The notes beneath the pieces were generated by a model. The model saw only the letters and a list, made by a program, of their open reading frames with translations. It had not been told where the DNA came from and did not search any database. Position numbers and translations under genes: made by a program. Below, piece after piece: positions 29,051 through 38,634 of a stretch of 64,000 nucleotides of DNA; position 1 is the stretch's first letter; the number at the start of each line of letters is the position of its first letter. The DNA is from Leptospira mtsangambouensis. GTDB taxonomy: Bacteria > Spirochaetota > Leptospiria > Leptospirales > Leptospiraceae. The stretch is taken from the NCBI RefSeq assembly GCF_004770475.1, contig NZ_RQHK01000002.1, forward strand, positions 1 through 64,000, read 5' to 3'.

Positions 29051-30927
29051 ATAGTCACCGACGATAGATGATTACTAATTAGTTTTCTTACATCGAGGAT
29101 TAAACCTGCATGTCCGTTTCCGAGTATGGTGCAGCCGGCAAGACCATTGATGTTTTTAAATATTGGTGATATGGGTTTGATCACAATCGACTGGTTTCCT
29201 AGAATCTCATCAAAAACAATTCCCATTTGTTTTTCGTGTGATTCTGTAACGATTAAGTATTTTTCTTTCAGGGATCTTTGGTCGTTTAATTCGGAATCTT
29301 TTCCAAATAATAAGTTTATATCGACAATGGAAATTTGGTTGGTTCTATATTGTATACTATGGTTGTTTTTATATAATTCGTTGATTGGTTCATTGGAAAG
29401 ATACATGGATTCCTTTACATCAATGGAAGGCAAAATAAAATAAGTATCCGATTTGCGAACCACAAGTCCTTCGATAATGGCAAGAGTCAAAGGAACTCGG
29501 ATGAGAAATGTTGTCCCGTATCCATAATTCGAAAATACATCAACAAATCCTTTTAATGTGGTTACATTTTTCCTAACCACATCTAGACCAACACCTCTAC
29601 CTGATAAATCTGTCACTTTGTTTGCAGTAGAAAATCCAGGATGAAATAAAAATTCCCAAACATCTTTGTCTTCCAAGTTTTCAGTTTCCGATTGGTGGAT
29701 GAGGCCAAGTGATACGGCTTTGTTTAATATTTTTTCTCGACTGAGACCTTTTCCATCATCGCGGACTTCGATCCAAACTTCTTTCCCTGATTGGTTTGCT
29801 GTTAGTTGGATAGTTCCTTGCGGTTGTTTGCCAGCTTCTTTTCTTTCTTGTGGTGTTTCTAATCCGTGATCAATGGCATTTCGAATGATATGAACTAAAG
29901 GGTCATACATTTCTTCTATGATAGATTTGTCTATTTCAGTATCTTCTCCGGAGATACTCAGTAACACTTGTTTGCCTGTTTTTTTTGCGGTATCTCTCAC
30001 AAGACGTTCCATTCGAGTAAAAATTCCGGCAATCGGAACCATCCGCAAACTAAGAGTGATTTCCTGGAGGTTTCTAATTAATTTTTTTAACTGTAAGGCT
30101 GTTTTTTGAAAGTTTTCAAGTTTGAGTTTTGTGATATCGGGATGATCCGTTACCATCGGTTCGGTGATGACAATTTCTCCAACAATGTCGAGAAGAGAAT
30201 CCAATTTATCAGTATCAATTCGAATGTCTTTTTTGATTATAGATTTTTTTTCCGTTTTTAAAATCTCTTCTGTTTTTTGAAGAGATTCTTTCCCTAGTGT
30301 TTCTTCTTTTTTTGCAAACAGTCCAAACTCTTCCGTCGGTGTTTGTTTAGAGTCATTTGTAAATAGACCAAATTCTTCTTTTGGATTTGGTTTCGGGCTT
30401 TCTAAGAACAATCCAAATTCTTCGTTTGAATTTTCGCTCAACTTTGTTTCTGAAAACAATCCAAACTCAGGCTCTTCTTGTTTGGATTCTGCGAATTCCA
30501 TTGTTTGAATTTGTTTCAGTCGGATTAAATCATTTTTTTCGTTTAGTTTTTTTAAGAATTGTGTTTGTTCCTCTTTAAAAAAATCACCACCGGAAGGAAA
30601 TGATTCTTCGTGTTCCACTAGTTCATTTAAGTGGTCAAGGGCAGTGATGAGTAGTTCCAAAGTATCTTCATCTTGTGCTTCTGGATTGTTACGCAAATAA
30701 TCGAGGAGGTTTTCGGCAGCATGTGCCATTTTTACGATAGCAGATAATCCAAAAAAACCAGAACTTCCTTTGATGGTATGGAAATGTCGAAATAATGTAT
30801 CAAGTAGATCTCTTTCTACTAGACTACCATCTAACGTTGATTTTTCGAATTGGAGTAGATCCTTCTCGATGTTTTCAAGTGTTTCCCGTGCTTCTAGCAG
30901 ATATTCTAATACATCGTCTCTTTCCAT
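29047..30927 (-). CDS. cheA: chemotaxis histidine kinase CheA
   Basis: A 626-residue CheA. P1/Hpt has the phospho-His50 in HFHTIKGSSGFFG. The linker (about 130-232) lacks a recognisable P2 domain and instead holds four copies of EFGLF at residues 154-158, 170-174, 185-189 and 200-204, spaced 15-16. P3 dimerisation begins at IRIDTDKLDSLLDIVGE. P4 has the N box HIIRNAIDHGLE and GRGVGLDVVRKNV. The C-terminal P5 is CheW-like (GLVVRKSDTYFILPS onward). It receives input from the MCP/CheW encoded just upstream and should phosphorylate the CheY-like proteins and CheB. Confidence 0.96.
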   Translation of the reverse strand: MERDDVLEYLLEARETLENIEKDLLQFEKSTLDGSLVERDLLDTLFRHFHTIKGSSGFFGLSAIVKMAHAAENLLDYLRNNPEAQDEDTLELLITALDHLNELVEHEESFPSGGDFFKEEQTQFLKKLNEKNDLIRLKQIQTMEFAESKQEEPEFGLFSETKLSENSNEEFGLFLESPKPNPKEEFGLFTNDSKQTPTEEFGLFAKKEETLGKESLQKTEEILKTEKKSIIKKDIRIDTDKLDSLLDIVGEIVITEPMVTDHPDITKLKLENFQKTALQLKKLIRNLQEITLSLRMVPIAGIFTRMERLVRDTAKKTGKQVLLSISGEDTEIDKSIIEEMYDPLVHIIRNAIDHGLETPQERKEAGKQPQGTIQLTANQSGKEVWIEVRDDGKGLSREKILNKAVSLGLIHQSETENLEDKDVWEFLFHPGFSTANKVTDLSGRGVGLDVVRKNVTTLKGFVDVFSNYGYGTTFLIRVPLTLAIIEGLVVRKSDTYFILPSIDVKESMYLSNEPINELYKNNHSIQYRTNQISIVDINLLFGKDSELNDQRSLKEKYLIVTESHEKQMGIVFDEILGNQSIVIKPISPIFKNINGLAGCTILGNGHAGLILDVRKLISNHLSSVTI

Positions 30928-30930
30928 GGA

Positions 30931-31434
30931 TTAATTTCCCGGAATGTCCTTAATCAAAACAGTTTCTTCTTCCGTTAGTAATCTTTGTAGATTGATAAGA
31001 ATTTTTACCGAGTCTCCCACTCTTCCTGTTGCATAAATGAAACGAGAGGATTTGGATTCACCAATTTTTGGAGCTAAATCAATATTTTCTGAAGGAATCC
31101 GCAAAACATCGTTTACAGTATCAACGATCAAACCAAGGGGCAAACCATCCAACTCTACAAGAAGCACACAAGTTCTTTCATGATAGGGTTTAAATGGCAT
31201 ATCAAACCGCATTCGAACATCCATCACTGGTATGATTTTTCCCCGTATATTGATTACACCTTTTAGAAAAGGAGCCGTTCCAGGGATTGTAGTGATGGCA
31301 GGAAGAGCCAAAATCTCTGTTAGGTGTCGAACTTCAAAAGCATAATCCCTATTTTCCAAACTAAAACAAAGATACAAATCTTTCATGGTATCTTCGTCTG
31401 AGCTCATGTCCCATGATTTTAATTGCTGACTCAT
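30931..31434 (-). CDS. cheW: chemotaxis coupling protein CheW
   Basis: A 167-residue CheW that links chemoreceptors to CheA. Motifs: LYLCFSLENRDYAFEVRHL, then FLKGVINIRGKIIPVMD and LGLIVDTVNDVLRI. I start at ATG 31434 (MSQQLKSW), just after the MCP stop; the longer frame from 31500 would run through the 3' end of the MCP gene. It precedes cheA by 3 bp. Confidence 0.94.
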   Translation of the reverse strand: MSQQLKSWDMSSDEDTMKDLYLCFSLENRDYAFEVRHLTEILALPAITTIPGTAPFLKGVINIRGKIIPVMDVRMRFDMPFKPYHERTCVLLVELDGLPLGLIVDTVNDVLRIPSENIDLAPKIGESKSSRFIYATGRVGDSVKILINLQRLLTEEETVLIKDIPGN

Positions 31435-31441
31435 CACTGGC

Positions 31442-33190
31442 CTACAATACGATTCTTGGTCTTTCAACCCGAGTGAGGGCTGTTGATTTTCCCCCATCAT
31501 CTTTCAATTTGAAACTCATGATCACAGACCGCATAATTTCAACTTGCCTTTTTAGAGTTTCACTTGAGGCGGCCACTTCTTCTGCAGAAGCGGCAGTAGT
31601 TGAAGTAACGGTTGTTACTTGGTCAATTCCTTGGGTAATTTGTAAAACGGCAGATTTTTGTTCATGAATGGATAATGCTAAATCTTTTGTGAGATTACTT
31701 ACATTTTCAGCACTATCAGAAATTTGGCCAAGAACTTCGGCGGTTTTTTCAGTAGCATCATTTCCAAGTTTGACTTTTTTCATCGAAGACTCAATGAGTA
31801 GGGTAGTTTCGTCAGCTGCATTTGCACTTTTTTGAGCAAGATTTCGAACTTCTTCTGCGACGACAGCAAATCCTTTTCCATGTTGTCCTGCTCTTGCTGC
31901 TTCTACTGCAGCATTGAGTGCTAAGATATTGGTTTGAAATGCAATATCATTGATGACTTTATTGATTTTTGAAATTTGATCAAAGGAATTACTAATCTCT
32001 CCCATTGCAGAGACGAGATCTTTCATTTTTGAATTTCCTTCTAATGCTTGTTTTGCGGTTGATTCTGAAAATTCCGTCATCCTTTCTGCATTTTCTGCAT
32101 TTGCAAGGAAACTGTTACTGATTTCCGTGAGGGTTGCTGAAATCTCTTCTACCGCACTTGCTTGTTCACTGGCTGCTTCTGAAAGAGAAGTGCTGGCATC
32201 CGCTAATTGTTGTGCTCCCAAATCTACTTCTTGTGAAGAAAAATATAGTTTTTCCACTACATCGGATAGGTTGATTAGCATACGACGTAAACTTAAACCC
32301 AATTGGTCGCGTTCTGATTTGAGTGTGACATCTGCACTGAGATCAGAATTAGCAATCCGTTCTAAGTGTTCGGCTCGTTCTTTGATAAAAGAAACAAGTT
32401 CCATAAAGGCTTGTGAAAGTTGTTGGATTTCGTTTCCTTCTAAGTGTTTTGCATTGGCATGAGTTTTATGTTTTGTTTCTAAATCAACATCCAGATCCCC
32501 GATGGATACAGTTTGTGCAACTTCTACAATTTTTTTCATAGGAGCGGCAATGGAATCGGAGAAAAAGATCGCAATGACAAATACCAAAACGAAAGCAATG
32601 GCCACAACTGCAGTGACAATGGCGAGAGAACTTTTGAATTGTGCTTCTGATTTATGATATTCTTCTTTGGCCACTTTCAATTGAACACGAATCAAATCAT
32701 CTAGGTGGTGCGTGAGTGGTTCAAAGATAGGATACATATCCACAGTGACAAATTTTTCAAGTTCGACTTCGTTTCTTGTTTCTAGGAGGATACGAAGTTG
32801 TTTGACCCCGGCTTTGAGTGGGGGAAATTCTTTTTCCATCTGATCGATGATCGCTTTTTCTTCGGGAACAAGATAGGTTCCGAGATAGATTTTCCAAACT
32901 GCATCAGCTTTGGTTTCTGATTCTCTGATCGATTCCAGTGCTTCTTCCACTGTAATTTTTTTGGCTCGGACCTTATTGGCAGAATCTACTATTCCAATCA
33001 AATAGGCATCGGAAACTTCTTTGATTTGGCTAATGGGCACCACTCGATCTTCAAACACAGTATGAAGTGATGCTAAAATTTGACGTGCCGAATAGAAACT
33101 AGCTCCTGCGACAACAATCATCAATAGAATGGTTACCATAAAAGCCAAAAGTAATTTGACTCGAATTTTAAGATCGTGAATCCATTTCAT
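31442..33190 (-). CDS. methyl-accepting chemotaxis protein
   Basis: A 582-residue chemoreceptor. Membrane helix about 10-32, a helical periplasmic sensor of four-helix-bundle type (about 35-185), a second membrane helix about 190-212, then HAMP and a long signalling coiled coil. The hairpin tip is [20 protein letters not shown] followed by [13 protein letters not shown]. The ligand is unknown. It is the first gene of the operon, preceded by a good promoter and AGGGA as ribosome site, so it is the dedicated receptor of this CheA. Confidence 0.94.
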   Translation of the reverse strand: MKWIHDLKIRVKLLLAFMVTILLMIVVAGASFYSARQILASLHTVFEDRVVPISQIKEVSDAYLIGIVDSANKVRAKKITVEEALESIRESETKADAVWKIYLGTYLVPEEKAIIDQMEKEFPPLKAGVKQLRILLETRNEVELEKFVTVDMYPIFEPLTHHLDDLIRVQLKVAKEEYHKSEAQFKSSLAIVTAVVAIAFVLVFVIAIFFSDSIAAPMKKIVEVAQTVSIGDLDVDLETKHKTHANAKHLEGNEIQQLSQAFMELVSFIKERAEHLERIANSDLSADVTLKSERDQLGLSLRRMLINLSDVVEKLYFSSQEVDLGAQQLADASTSLSEAASEQASAVEEISATLTEISNSFLANAENAERMTEFSESTAKQALEGNSKMKDLVSAMGEISNSFDQISKINKVINDIAFQTNILALNAAVEAARAGQHGKGFAVVAEEVRNLAQKSANAADETTLLIESSMKKVKLGNDATEKTAEVLGQISDSAENVSNLTKDLALSIHEQKSAVLQITQGIDQVTTVTSTTAASAEEVAASSETLKRQVEIMRSVIMSFKLKDDGGKSTALTRVERPRIVL

Positions 33191-33214
33191 AGTTTTTCCC
33201 TAGAGGTGGACGGA

Positions 33215-33242
33215 ATTCTAATTCATGAATTGGGTTAGTCAA
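33215..33242 (-). promoter_or_regulatory. sigma70-type promoter of the chemotaxis operon
   Basis: On the minus strand TTGACT (33242-33237) and TAGAAT (33220-33215) are separated by 16 bp and lie 25 bp upstream of the MCP start codon. Both boxes are close to the housekeeping consensus. No sigma28-type motif is seen here, so this operon seems to be expressed constitutively rather than with the late flagellar genes. Confidence 0.6.
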
Positions 33243-33289
33243 GCCTTTCCTAATATTAAATTATAAAAAACAAAACGGACAAAGCGGAA

Positions 33290-34618
33290 CTAAAATGTTT
33301 TTGAATATCCTAAGCTAACATAGAATAAATGAGATGGGATTTTTTGTAAGGTATATGATTCTCTGAGCCAAGTTTTTGCATATGCATCCAAAAGGGAATT
33401 TCCGGTATTGATTTGTTCGATTGAGTTAAGAATTGAGGTATTGTCCGCACCATAAATCCGAGAAGGATTGGTTACCTTTCCATCTTCCGAACTTCGGTTC
33501 CAATGTGCTTTGTTTGGATCACCTCCCGCATATCCATAATAATTATTTGTATCCCAAAGGTAAAGGTCCGGACGAAAGATATGTGCCAGTTTGATAAAGA
33601 AATCACCAAAGAAAAAGGAAGTGGATGTAGTGATGTCTTGGATTCCATTGCGATTATCAACTGCATTATTACTCATGGCATAACCTAAATTGAAATGAGG
33701 CATAATCCTAAAAAATTCTTCCTCTCGAAATGTATAGGAAGCACTCAAGGAAAGATAATTTTTTCCGGACATAAGTCCACCATTCTCAGTAGAATACTGT
33801 GTGTAGTAGGAAACGGTAGGTTTCACTATTTTTAGAAAGGGAAGTTTCCATTGTACAAAGTATTCGTGCCAAACAAGTCTTGTGATGGCGTCAGGATTAT
33901 TCGCATTTTGTATGTTAGATGGTCCTCCTGAAACATATGGATTTTGTTTCTGAGTGTTTGGAGCAAGAATTGAATTGGGTGTTTTTTGGAAGGTATTGTA
34001 AAACCAAATCCCAACTACAAAATCTCCATAACGACTGGGATCAAAATGATAACTCATGGAAAAAAACATTCCATCGGATCTTTTGTTACCATTTGGTTCT
34101 TTTTTCGGACCATAACCACCATTCGGACTGTATCCCAAACAGGGATCGTTTCCTTCTCCGCCGTTTGAGATTCTTTCTTGGATCGAACGAACACAAGGGT
34201 CCTGGCCGTACGGATCATAAAATTTTGCCTCTTCTCCCAAATACGAAGGCCCAACACCACCAGGTTTTGATTGGAATATACGCCTATCCGAATCTCTATC
34301 GTCTCTATTTGTTAGTTGGAAATTTCCAAAAAGGGACCATTGGAATTTTTTTTCCGGTGACCAAACATTGATACTAGGTTGGAGAGCTGGGGCATAAGTA
34401 AAACTTTGGTAGGTGGCACCATTCCTTCGGTTTTCTGCTTCCCCTGCGAAGGAATTCCCTCTCCAAAGAAAGTCTGATACAATTTCTGTATTCGTTTCAA
34501 TGAGGAGAGGTTTCGTTTCATCGAGTTTTGTTTCCGACCAAGTAGGGGACGATATGATAAGAATCAGAAATAAAAAACTAAGGACTTTGATTTGCGAAAA
34601 TGTTTTGGAATGTTTCAC
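33290..34618 (-). CDS. outer-membrane beta-barrel protein
   Basis: A 442-residue exported protein, probably a porin-like barrel. I prefer GTG 34618 as the start: GGAGG lies about 11 bp before it and it gives a compact signal peptide (KHSKTFSQIKVLSFLFLILI, cleavage near SPTWS-E). The longer frame from ATG 34678 adds a charged stretch in front of the signal. The mature part is rich in alternating aromatic strands (EIVSDFLWRGNSFAGE, FFSMSYHFDPSRYGDFVVGI) and ends in a terminal Phe (LGYSKTF), the usual barrel-assembly signal. It overlaps the end of the upstream metallopeptidase-like gene by 41 bp. Function unknown. Confidence 0.75.
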   Translation of the reverse strand: MKHSKTFSQIKVLSFLFLILIISSPTWSETKLDETKPLLIETNTEIVSDFLWRGNSFAGEAENRRNGATYQSFTYAPALQPSINVWSPEKKFQWSLFGNFQLTNRDDRDSDRRIFQSKPGGVGPSYLGEEAKFYDPYGQDPCVRSIQERISNGGEGNDPCLGYSPNGGYGPKKEPNGNKRSDGMFFSMSYHFDPSRYGDFVVGIWFYNTFQKTPNSILAPNTQKQNPYVSGGPSNIQNANNPDAITRLVWHEYFVQWKLPFLKIVKPTVSYYTQYSTENGGLMSGKNYLSLSASYTFREEEFFRIMPHFNLGYAMSNNAVDNRNGIQDITTSTSFFFGDFFIKLAHIFRPDLYLWDTNNYYGYAGGDPNKAHWNRSSEDGKVTNPSRIYGADNTSILNSIEQINTGNSLLDAYAKTWLRESYTLQKIPSHLFYVSLGYSKTF

Positions 34619-35603
34619 GAAATCTTCTGCCTCCTTCTTTTCGAATCGGATCGAGGAGGATTGTTTCCGAAATTCCATTGGAAGTTAGGATGACCTTATA
34701 TTCTTTGTTGTATAAAAACACATGTACATATTGCGCAAATGCTTCTGCGTAGGTATCATCTGCATTTGTTGCTGCATATAAGGAGACAAATCCAGTATTG
34801 GTTAGTTTTTTATAAATTAGTTTTCCTTCCGGAAATAAGGAAAGAGTTGGAGAACTTTGGTAAAATTTGATTTTGTTTCTTTCGGGAAAAAAAGTAGCTT
34901 CGTAGGGAGAATAAGTTTCCGACCACCAAATTCCATCGAAGAGGGGAAATTTTCTAAAATCTCTTTGTGCTTCTGAAAAATCAGGTATTTGTTTATTAAC
35001 GATGGATAAAATATGACCTAACTCATGTAAGATGATAAATCGAAGTGCAATTTCTTTGGAATTAGATTCATCTAAGTGGACTTGGATGGAATGTTCCATA
35101 GAAGGTAAAAAGGCAGTGGATTCTTTTTTTGTTGCCCAGTCATTACAACCTTGGATGAGGAGACCCGAATCTAAAAACAAGATCCCACCGATGGGTTTTC
35201 CCTGTTCATCTCTGACGATCCCTGTGAGCCCTGTGGAACCTAAGTCTGTTACAAAAAATATTCCGTAAACATAAGAATCCAAAAGTCTTCTGAGTTCTTT
35301 TGGCATGGACTGATTCATTTGGCCCAGTTCTTTTTTCCAGGGAGATAAATCCTTGGTGGGTTTGGGAATGTCTGCAATTTCATCGATGGCATTGATGTTT
35401 GTGAGAGTGTCCAACCGTTTGGAATCCAAAGGATAAACTCTTGTATTCCAACTGCCTTGGAACTGCGGAAGACTCTTTGATTGTAATCCAATATTATTTT
35501 TTGCCCAATTGGCATACGGGTTTTCGGGAAGGGAAAACGAATTGGGAGTGCAAACCCAAAAAAGAAAAGGAACTAAGGATATGATGTAAGGATTCGTTCG
35601 CAT
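34578..35603 (-). CDS. exported protein with HExxH metallopeptidase motif
   Basis: A 341-residue protein with an N-terminal signal peptide (MRTNPYIISLVPFLFWVCTP; a Cys at 18 makes a lipoprotein possible). The segment RFIILHELGHIL supplies the zinc motif HELGH, and TYAEAFAQYVH further on is a candidate third ligand (Glu) of a gluzincin. No named family is recognised. The gene ends inside the start of the outer-membrane barrel gene (41-bp overlap), so the two are translated from one message. Peptidase activity is inference from the motif alone. Confidence 0.7.
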   Translation of the reverse strand: MRTNPYIISLVPFLFWVCTPNSFSLPENPYANWAKNNIGLQSKSLPQFQGSWNTRVYPLDSKRLDTLTNINAIDEIADIPKPTKDLSPWKKELGQMNQSMPKELRRLLDSYVYGIFFVTDLGSTGLTGIVRDEQGKPIGGILFLDSGLLIQGCNDWATKKESTAFLPSMEHSIQVHLDESNSKEIALRFIILHELGHILSIVNKQIPDFSEAQRDFRKFPLFDGIWWSETYSPYEATFFPERNKIKFYQSSPTLSLFPEGKLIYKKLTNTGFVSLYAATNADDTYAEAFAQYVHVFLYNKEYKVILTSNGISETILLDPIRKEGGRRFRETFQNIFANQSP

Positions 35604-35622
35604 TTGCCGATTGTATTTCTAT

Positions 35623-35964
35623 ATGAAAGGATTTGTTGGTCTATGCTTTTTTTTACCTGGAATCCTTTTCGCTGAAATCAATCCGTGGAATTTACGACCT
35701 GATGTTCGTATTTTAACTAGAAAAGAAGTCTCTCATATTGTGATGGAAAGGAGGCCCGACCATTACCGGGTGACACTCATTGTTTCCGAACGATTTCCCT
35801 ACAATTATAAGGCCCTGTCTCATCCTTTTTTCTTCCGAATGGAAGATGAGAAAAAAGCGTTCGAACTTGCGAATCAAATGGACAAGTATTTGGATTCCGG
35901 AAAACCTTTCACCATCACCTTGAATGGATCAGAGATCCAAACTTTGGTATGGGGAGAACCCTGA
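35623..35964 (+). CDS. small exported protein of unknown function
   Basis: A 113-residue protein starting at ATG 35623 (MKGFVGLCFFLPGILFAE), which gives a clean signal peptide cleaved after LFA. The mature part has no family I recognise (DVRILTRKEVSHIVMERRPD; FFFRMEDEKKAFELANQMDK). It ends one base before the TTG start of the SpoIIE-type phosphatase, with which it is co-transcribed. The start codon is only 19 bp from the divergent metallopeptidase-like gene, so each promoter must overlap the other's 5' end. Confidence 0.65.
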   Translation: MKGFVGLCFFLPGILFAEINPWNLRPDVRILTRKEVSHIVMERRPDHYRVTLIVSERFPYNYKALSHPFFFRMEDEKKAFELANQMDKYLDSGKPFTITLNGSEIQTLVWGEP

Positions 35965-37332
35965 TTGACACGTTCGTTTTATTTATACTTTAAAGAAATC
36001 TTTCGTAAACCTACTAAATCAGAATGGGAGATTTTAAAGTTAGTAGAAGCCCGCTATGATAAAGAATATACCTTTTATATCTTTATCACTCATATCATTG
36101 TTTATTCCTTATTAATTGCACCTCCGTTTTCCGAAATCCAAATGCGAATTTTGCCGTATCTTCTTGGTGTATCGATTGCCCGGCTGATTCTACTATTGCA
36201 GTTTTATACAAAGAATATTCCGATCCAAAGAGTCATTTACATCAGTGGGTTTGTAGGAGATGGTCTTGTATATGTTGTTTTTATCTTGGGAATACATTCC
36301 TTCCCATCCCTTGGAAGTTTTTATTTATTAAACTCCTATCTCATGTCTTTTATCTTTCCCATTCTTTTGTATAGCACAAGGCTCGATCCCAAGGGATGTA
36401 TCCTGAGTGCTTTTTATTTTTCTATATTACATATTGTTTATATATTTAATTTACCTTCAGCTGTTTCTGATCAGTTTTCTTTTTTTAGTAAATACTTTTT
36501 GATTTTAGTGTATTGGGGGAGTGCGACTCTCGGAACTGTTTTTGTTTTAAACAAAAGAAAGGACACAACAGACATGTACAATCTTTCGGAAGAAAGAAGG
36601 TTTATGTTACACGAGTTAGAACTTGCAAAAAAAGTACAAGATGCACTTTTTCCTGGGAATATAAAAATTCCTAGTCTTGCTTTTACTTATTATCGAAAAA
36701 GTCCCAATGTCATCGGTGGTGACTTCTTTGATTTTGTACAACTCCGGGAAGGAAACGTTGGAGTTTTTTTAACCGATGTGGCAGGTCATGGAATTTCTTC
36801 TGCGATGGTTGCATCCATCATGAAGGTCCTTGTATCCACCATTCCTTATCGTTTTAAAACAGCACCAGCCAAACTCATGGATTATTTAGATGATCGTTTG
36901 GCTCATGACTTAAACAAATACCATGCCTCTGCCATTTATTTATTTTTCGATTTTATCGAAAAAAAATTAACTCTGGGAAATGCAGGGCATCCCTATTTGA
37001 TTTTGGCACACAAAGGGGAAGACTTTCAGGAATTGGAAACCCAGGGTGCGATTCTTGGGTTCAATATTAAAATTCCACCGATTTCCGAAAAAACAATGCC
37101 CATTTCTCCAGGTGATCGTTTTTTTATTTATACGGATGGGCTCATTGAATCGACAGATCCAGAAGGAAATTCTTTGGGAACTGAAGGCCTACTGGCACTT
37201 CTCAATCGACACAGTCAAAGTTCAAATATCAAAGAACTGGAACTAAGTTTACTCACCGAATTAAAAACCAACTACGGACTCGATAGTTTTTCTGATGACA
37301 CCATGTTTCTCATATTGGAAGTAGAAGAATAA
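35965..37332 (+). CDS. membrane PP2C/SpoIIE-type serine phosphatase
   Basis: A 455-residue protein with about six membrane helices (40-195), a short coiled coil (LHELELAKKVQDALFPG) and a C-terminal SpoIIE/PP2C domain. Metal-binding motifs: IGGDFFDF, LTDVAGHGISSAMVAS, TDGLIES and a final SDDTMFLILE. Such phosphatases dephosphorylate STAS anti-anti-sigma proteins. The TTG start directly follows the stop of the preceding gene and has GGGGAG at suitable distance. The STAS protein at 6263 is a candidate substrate only in principle; many paralogues exist in this kind of genome. Confidence 0.9.
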   Translation: MTRSFYLYFKEIFRKPTKSEWEILKLVEARYDKEYTFYIFITHIIVYSLLIAPPFSEIQMRILPYLLGVSIARLILLLQFYTKNIPIQRVIYISGFVGDGLVYVVFILGIHSFPSLGSFYLLNSYLMSFIFPILLYSTRLDPKGCILSAFYFSILHIVYIFNLPSAVSDQFSFFSKYFLILVYWGSATLGTVFVLNKRKDTTDMYNLSEERRFMLHELELAKKVQDALFPGNIKIPSLAFTYYRKSPNVIGGDFFDFVQLREGNVGVFLTDVAGHGISSAMVASIMKVLVSTIPYRFKTAPAKLMDYLDDRLAHDLNKYHASAIYLFFDFIEKKLTLGNAGHPYLILAHKGEDFQELETQGAILGFNIKIPPISEKTMPISPGDRFFIYTDGLIESTDPEGNSLGTEGLLALLNRHSQSSNIKELELSLLTELKTNYGLDSFSDDTMFLILEVEE

Positions 37333-37343
37333 GGAGAAATCAT

Positions 37344-38114
37344 TTGTCTTTTTTAGATATCCAAATTAAATCCAATTTTGCTCTTGTCACCATCAAAAGG
37401 CCTGAGGCCTTAAATGCACTGAACGACGTAGTGATCACTCAGATCGGTGAGATGGTGGAAGAATTGGAATCCAATCCAGCCGTTAGAGGTTTCATTTTGA
37501 CTGGGGAAGGAAAAGCTTTTGTTGCTGGGGCAGACATTGCTAAAATGAAAGAGTTCAACGTTCGGGAAGGACAGGCTTTTTCAGAACTTGGACAAACTGT
37601 TTTTAGAAAAATGGAGTTATCAAACCTCATCTCTATTGCTGCTATCAATGGATTTTGTTTGGGCGGAGGAATGGAATTGGCTATGGCATGTGATATCCGT
37701 TATGCGGTAGCCTCGGCCAAATTAGGTTTACCCGAAGTGACACTTGGTTTACTTCCAGGATTTGGTGGGTCCCAAAGACTACCTAGACTCATTGGAGTGG
37801 GAAGAGCCACCGAACTGATTTTATCTGGGGATATGATTTCTGCAGATGAAGGATTTAGACTCGGCCTGATCAATAAGGTTGTCGAACCTTCCGAGTTATT
37901 AAACGAATCTGAAAAAACTCTTTCTACTATTCTTTCGCGTGGACCTAACGCGATCAAGGCGGCAAAAACTGCCATTCGCCAAGGTTTAGAAACCAATATG
38001 GATCGCGGATTGGATTGGGAAAAACAACTTTTTGGTGGAAGGTTTGCCGACGAAGAAACGAAAGAAGGTCTTTCCGCTTTCCTCGAAAAAAGAAAACCAA
38101 ACTTCAAAGGTTAA
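37344..38114 (+). CDS. enoyl-CoA hydratase/isomerase (crotonase) family protein
   Basis: A 256-residue crotonase. The oxyanion-hole segment FVAGADIAKMKE and both catalytic glutamates are present (FCLGGGMELAMACD; LGLPEVTLGLLPGFGG), as in hydratases of fatty-acid beta-oxidation. TTG start at 37344 with AAGGAG 7-8 bp upstream. The product is most likely 3-hydroxyacyl-CoA from trans-2-enoyl-CoA, but chain-length preference cannot be told. Confidence 0.92.
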   Translation: MSFLDIQIKSNFALVTIKRPEALNALNDVVITQIGEMVEELESNPAVRGFILTGEGKAFVAGADIAKMKEFNVREGQAFSELGQTVFRKMELSNLISIAAINGFCLGGGMELAMACDIRYAVASAKLGLPEVTLGLLPGFGGSQRLPRLIGVGRATELILSGDMISADEGFRLGLINKVVEPSELLNESEKTLSTILSRGPNAIKAAKTAIRQGLETNMDRGLDWEKQLFGGRFADEETKEGLSAFLEKRKPNFKG

Positions 38115-38117
38115 TGT

Positions 38118-38582
38118 ATGAAAACACGGATTGGAATTCTATTTGTTTTACTTAGTCTTTCTGTTTGTAAACAGGCAGAATCTTTTCCGTCACAAACCAA
38201 TACTCCCGAGGTTCTTTTCGGGAGTGTGGCTGACCGTGTTTTGAAATTAGAAATTGCCAACACTCCTTCTACGAGAGCCACAGGGCTTATGTATCGTACG
38301 AAACTCGGAGAGGATGAAGGAATGCTTTTTGTTTTTCCTCGTCCCGATTTTTTAAGTTTTTGGATGAAGAACACCCTTATCCCTTTGTCGATTGGTTATT
38401 TTTCAGAAGATATGCGACTTTTAGAATCATTCGATATGAAACCCAACCAAACAGAAGAAGTTTATAATGCAAGAAAACCGGCAATGTATGCTTTGGAAGT
38501 CAATCAAGGTTGGTTCGCCAAACATAAAATCGGAAAAGATGCTGTCCTCACTTTGGAACGAAAGGTCTCTGCTCGCGATTAA
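38118..38582 (+). CDS. DUF192 lipoprotein
   Basis: A 154-residue exported protein. The signal peptide ends in LSLSVC (Cys17), a plausible lipobox. The rest is a DUF192 domain, marked by RATGLMYRTKL, GMLFVFPRPDFLSFWMKNT and IPLSIGYF. The role of DUF192 is not established. It starts 3 bp after the crotonase stop. Confidence 0.85.
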   Translation: MKTRIGILFVLLSLSVCKQAESFPSQTNTPEVLFGSVADRVLKLEIANTPSTRATGLMYRTKLGEDEGMLFVFPRPDFLSFWMKNTLIPLSIGYFSEDMRLLESFDMKPNQTEEVYNARKPAMYALEVNQGWFAKHKIGKDAVLTLERKVSARD

Positions 38583-38634
38583 ATTTTCTCTTTTTACTTG
38601 AATCTCTTTCTGCAGTTCTTTACCATCCTTTAGC

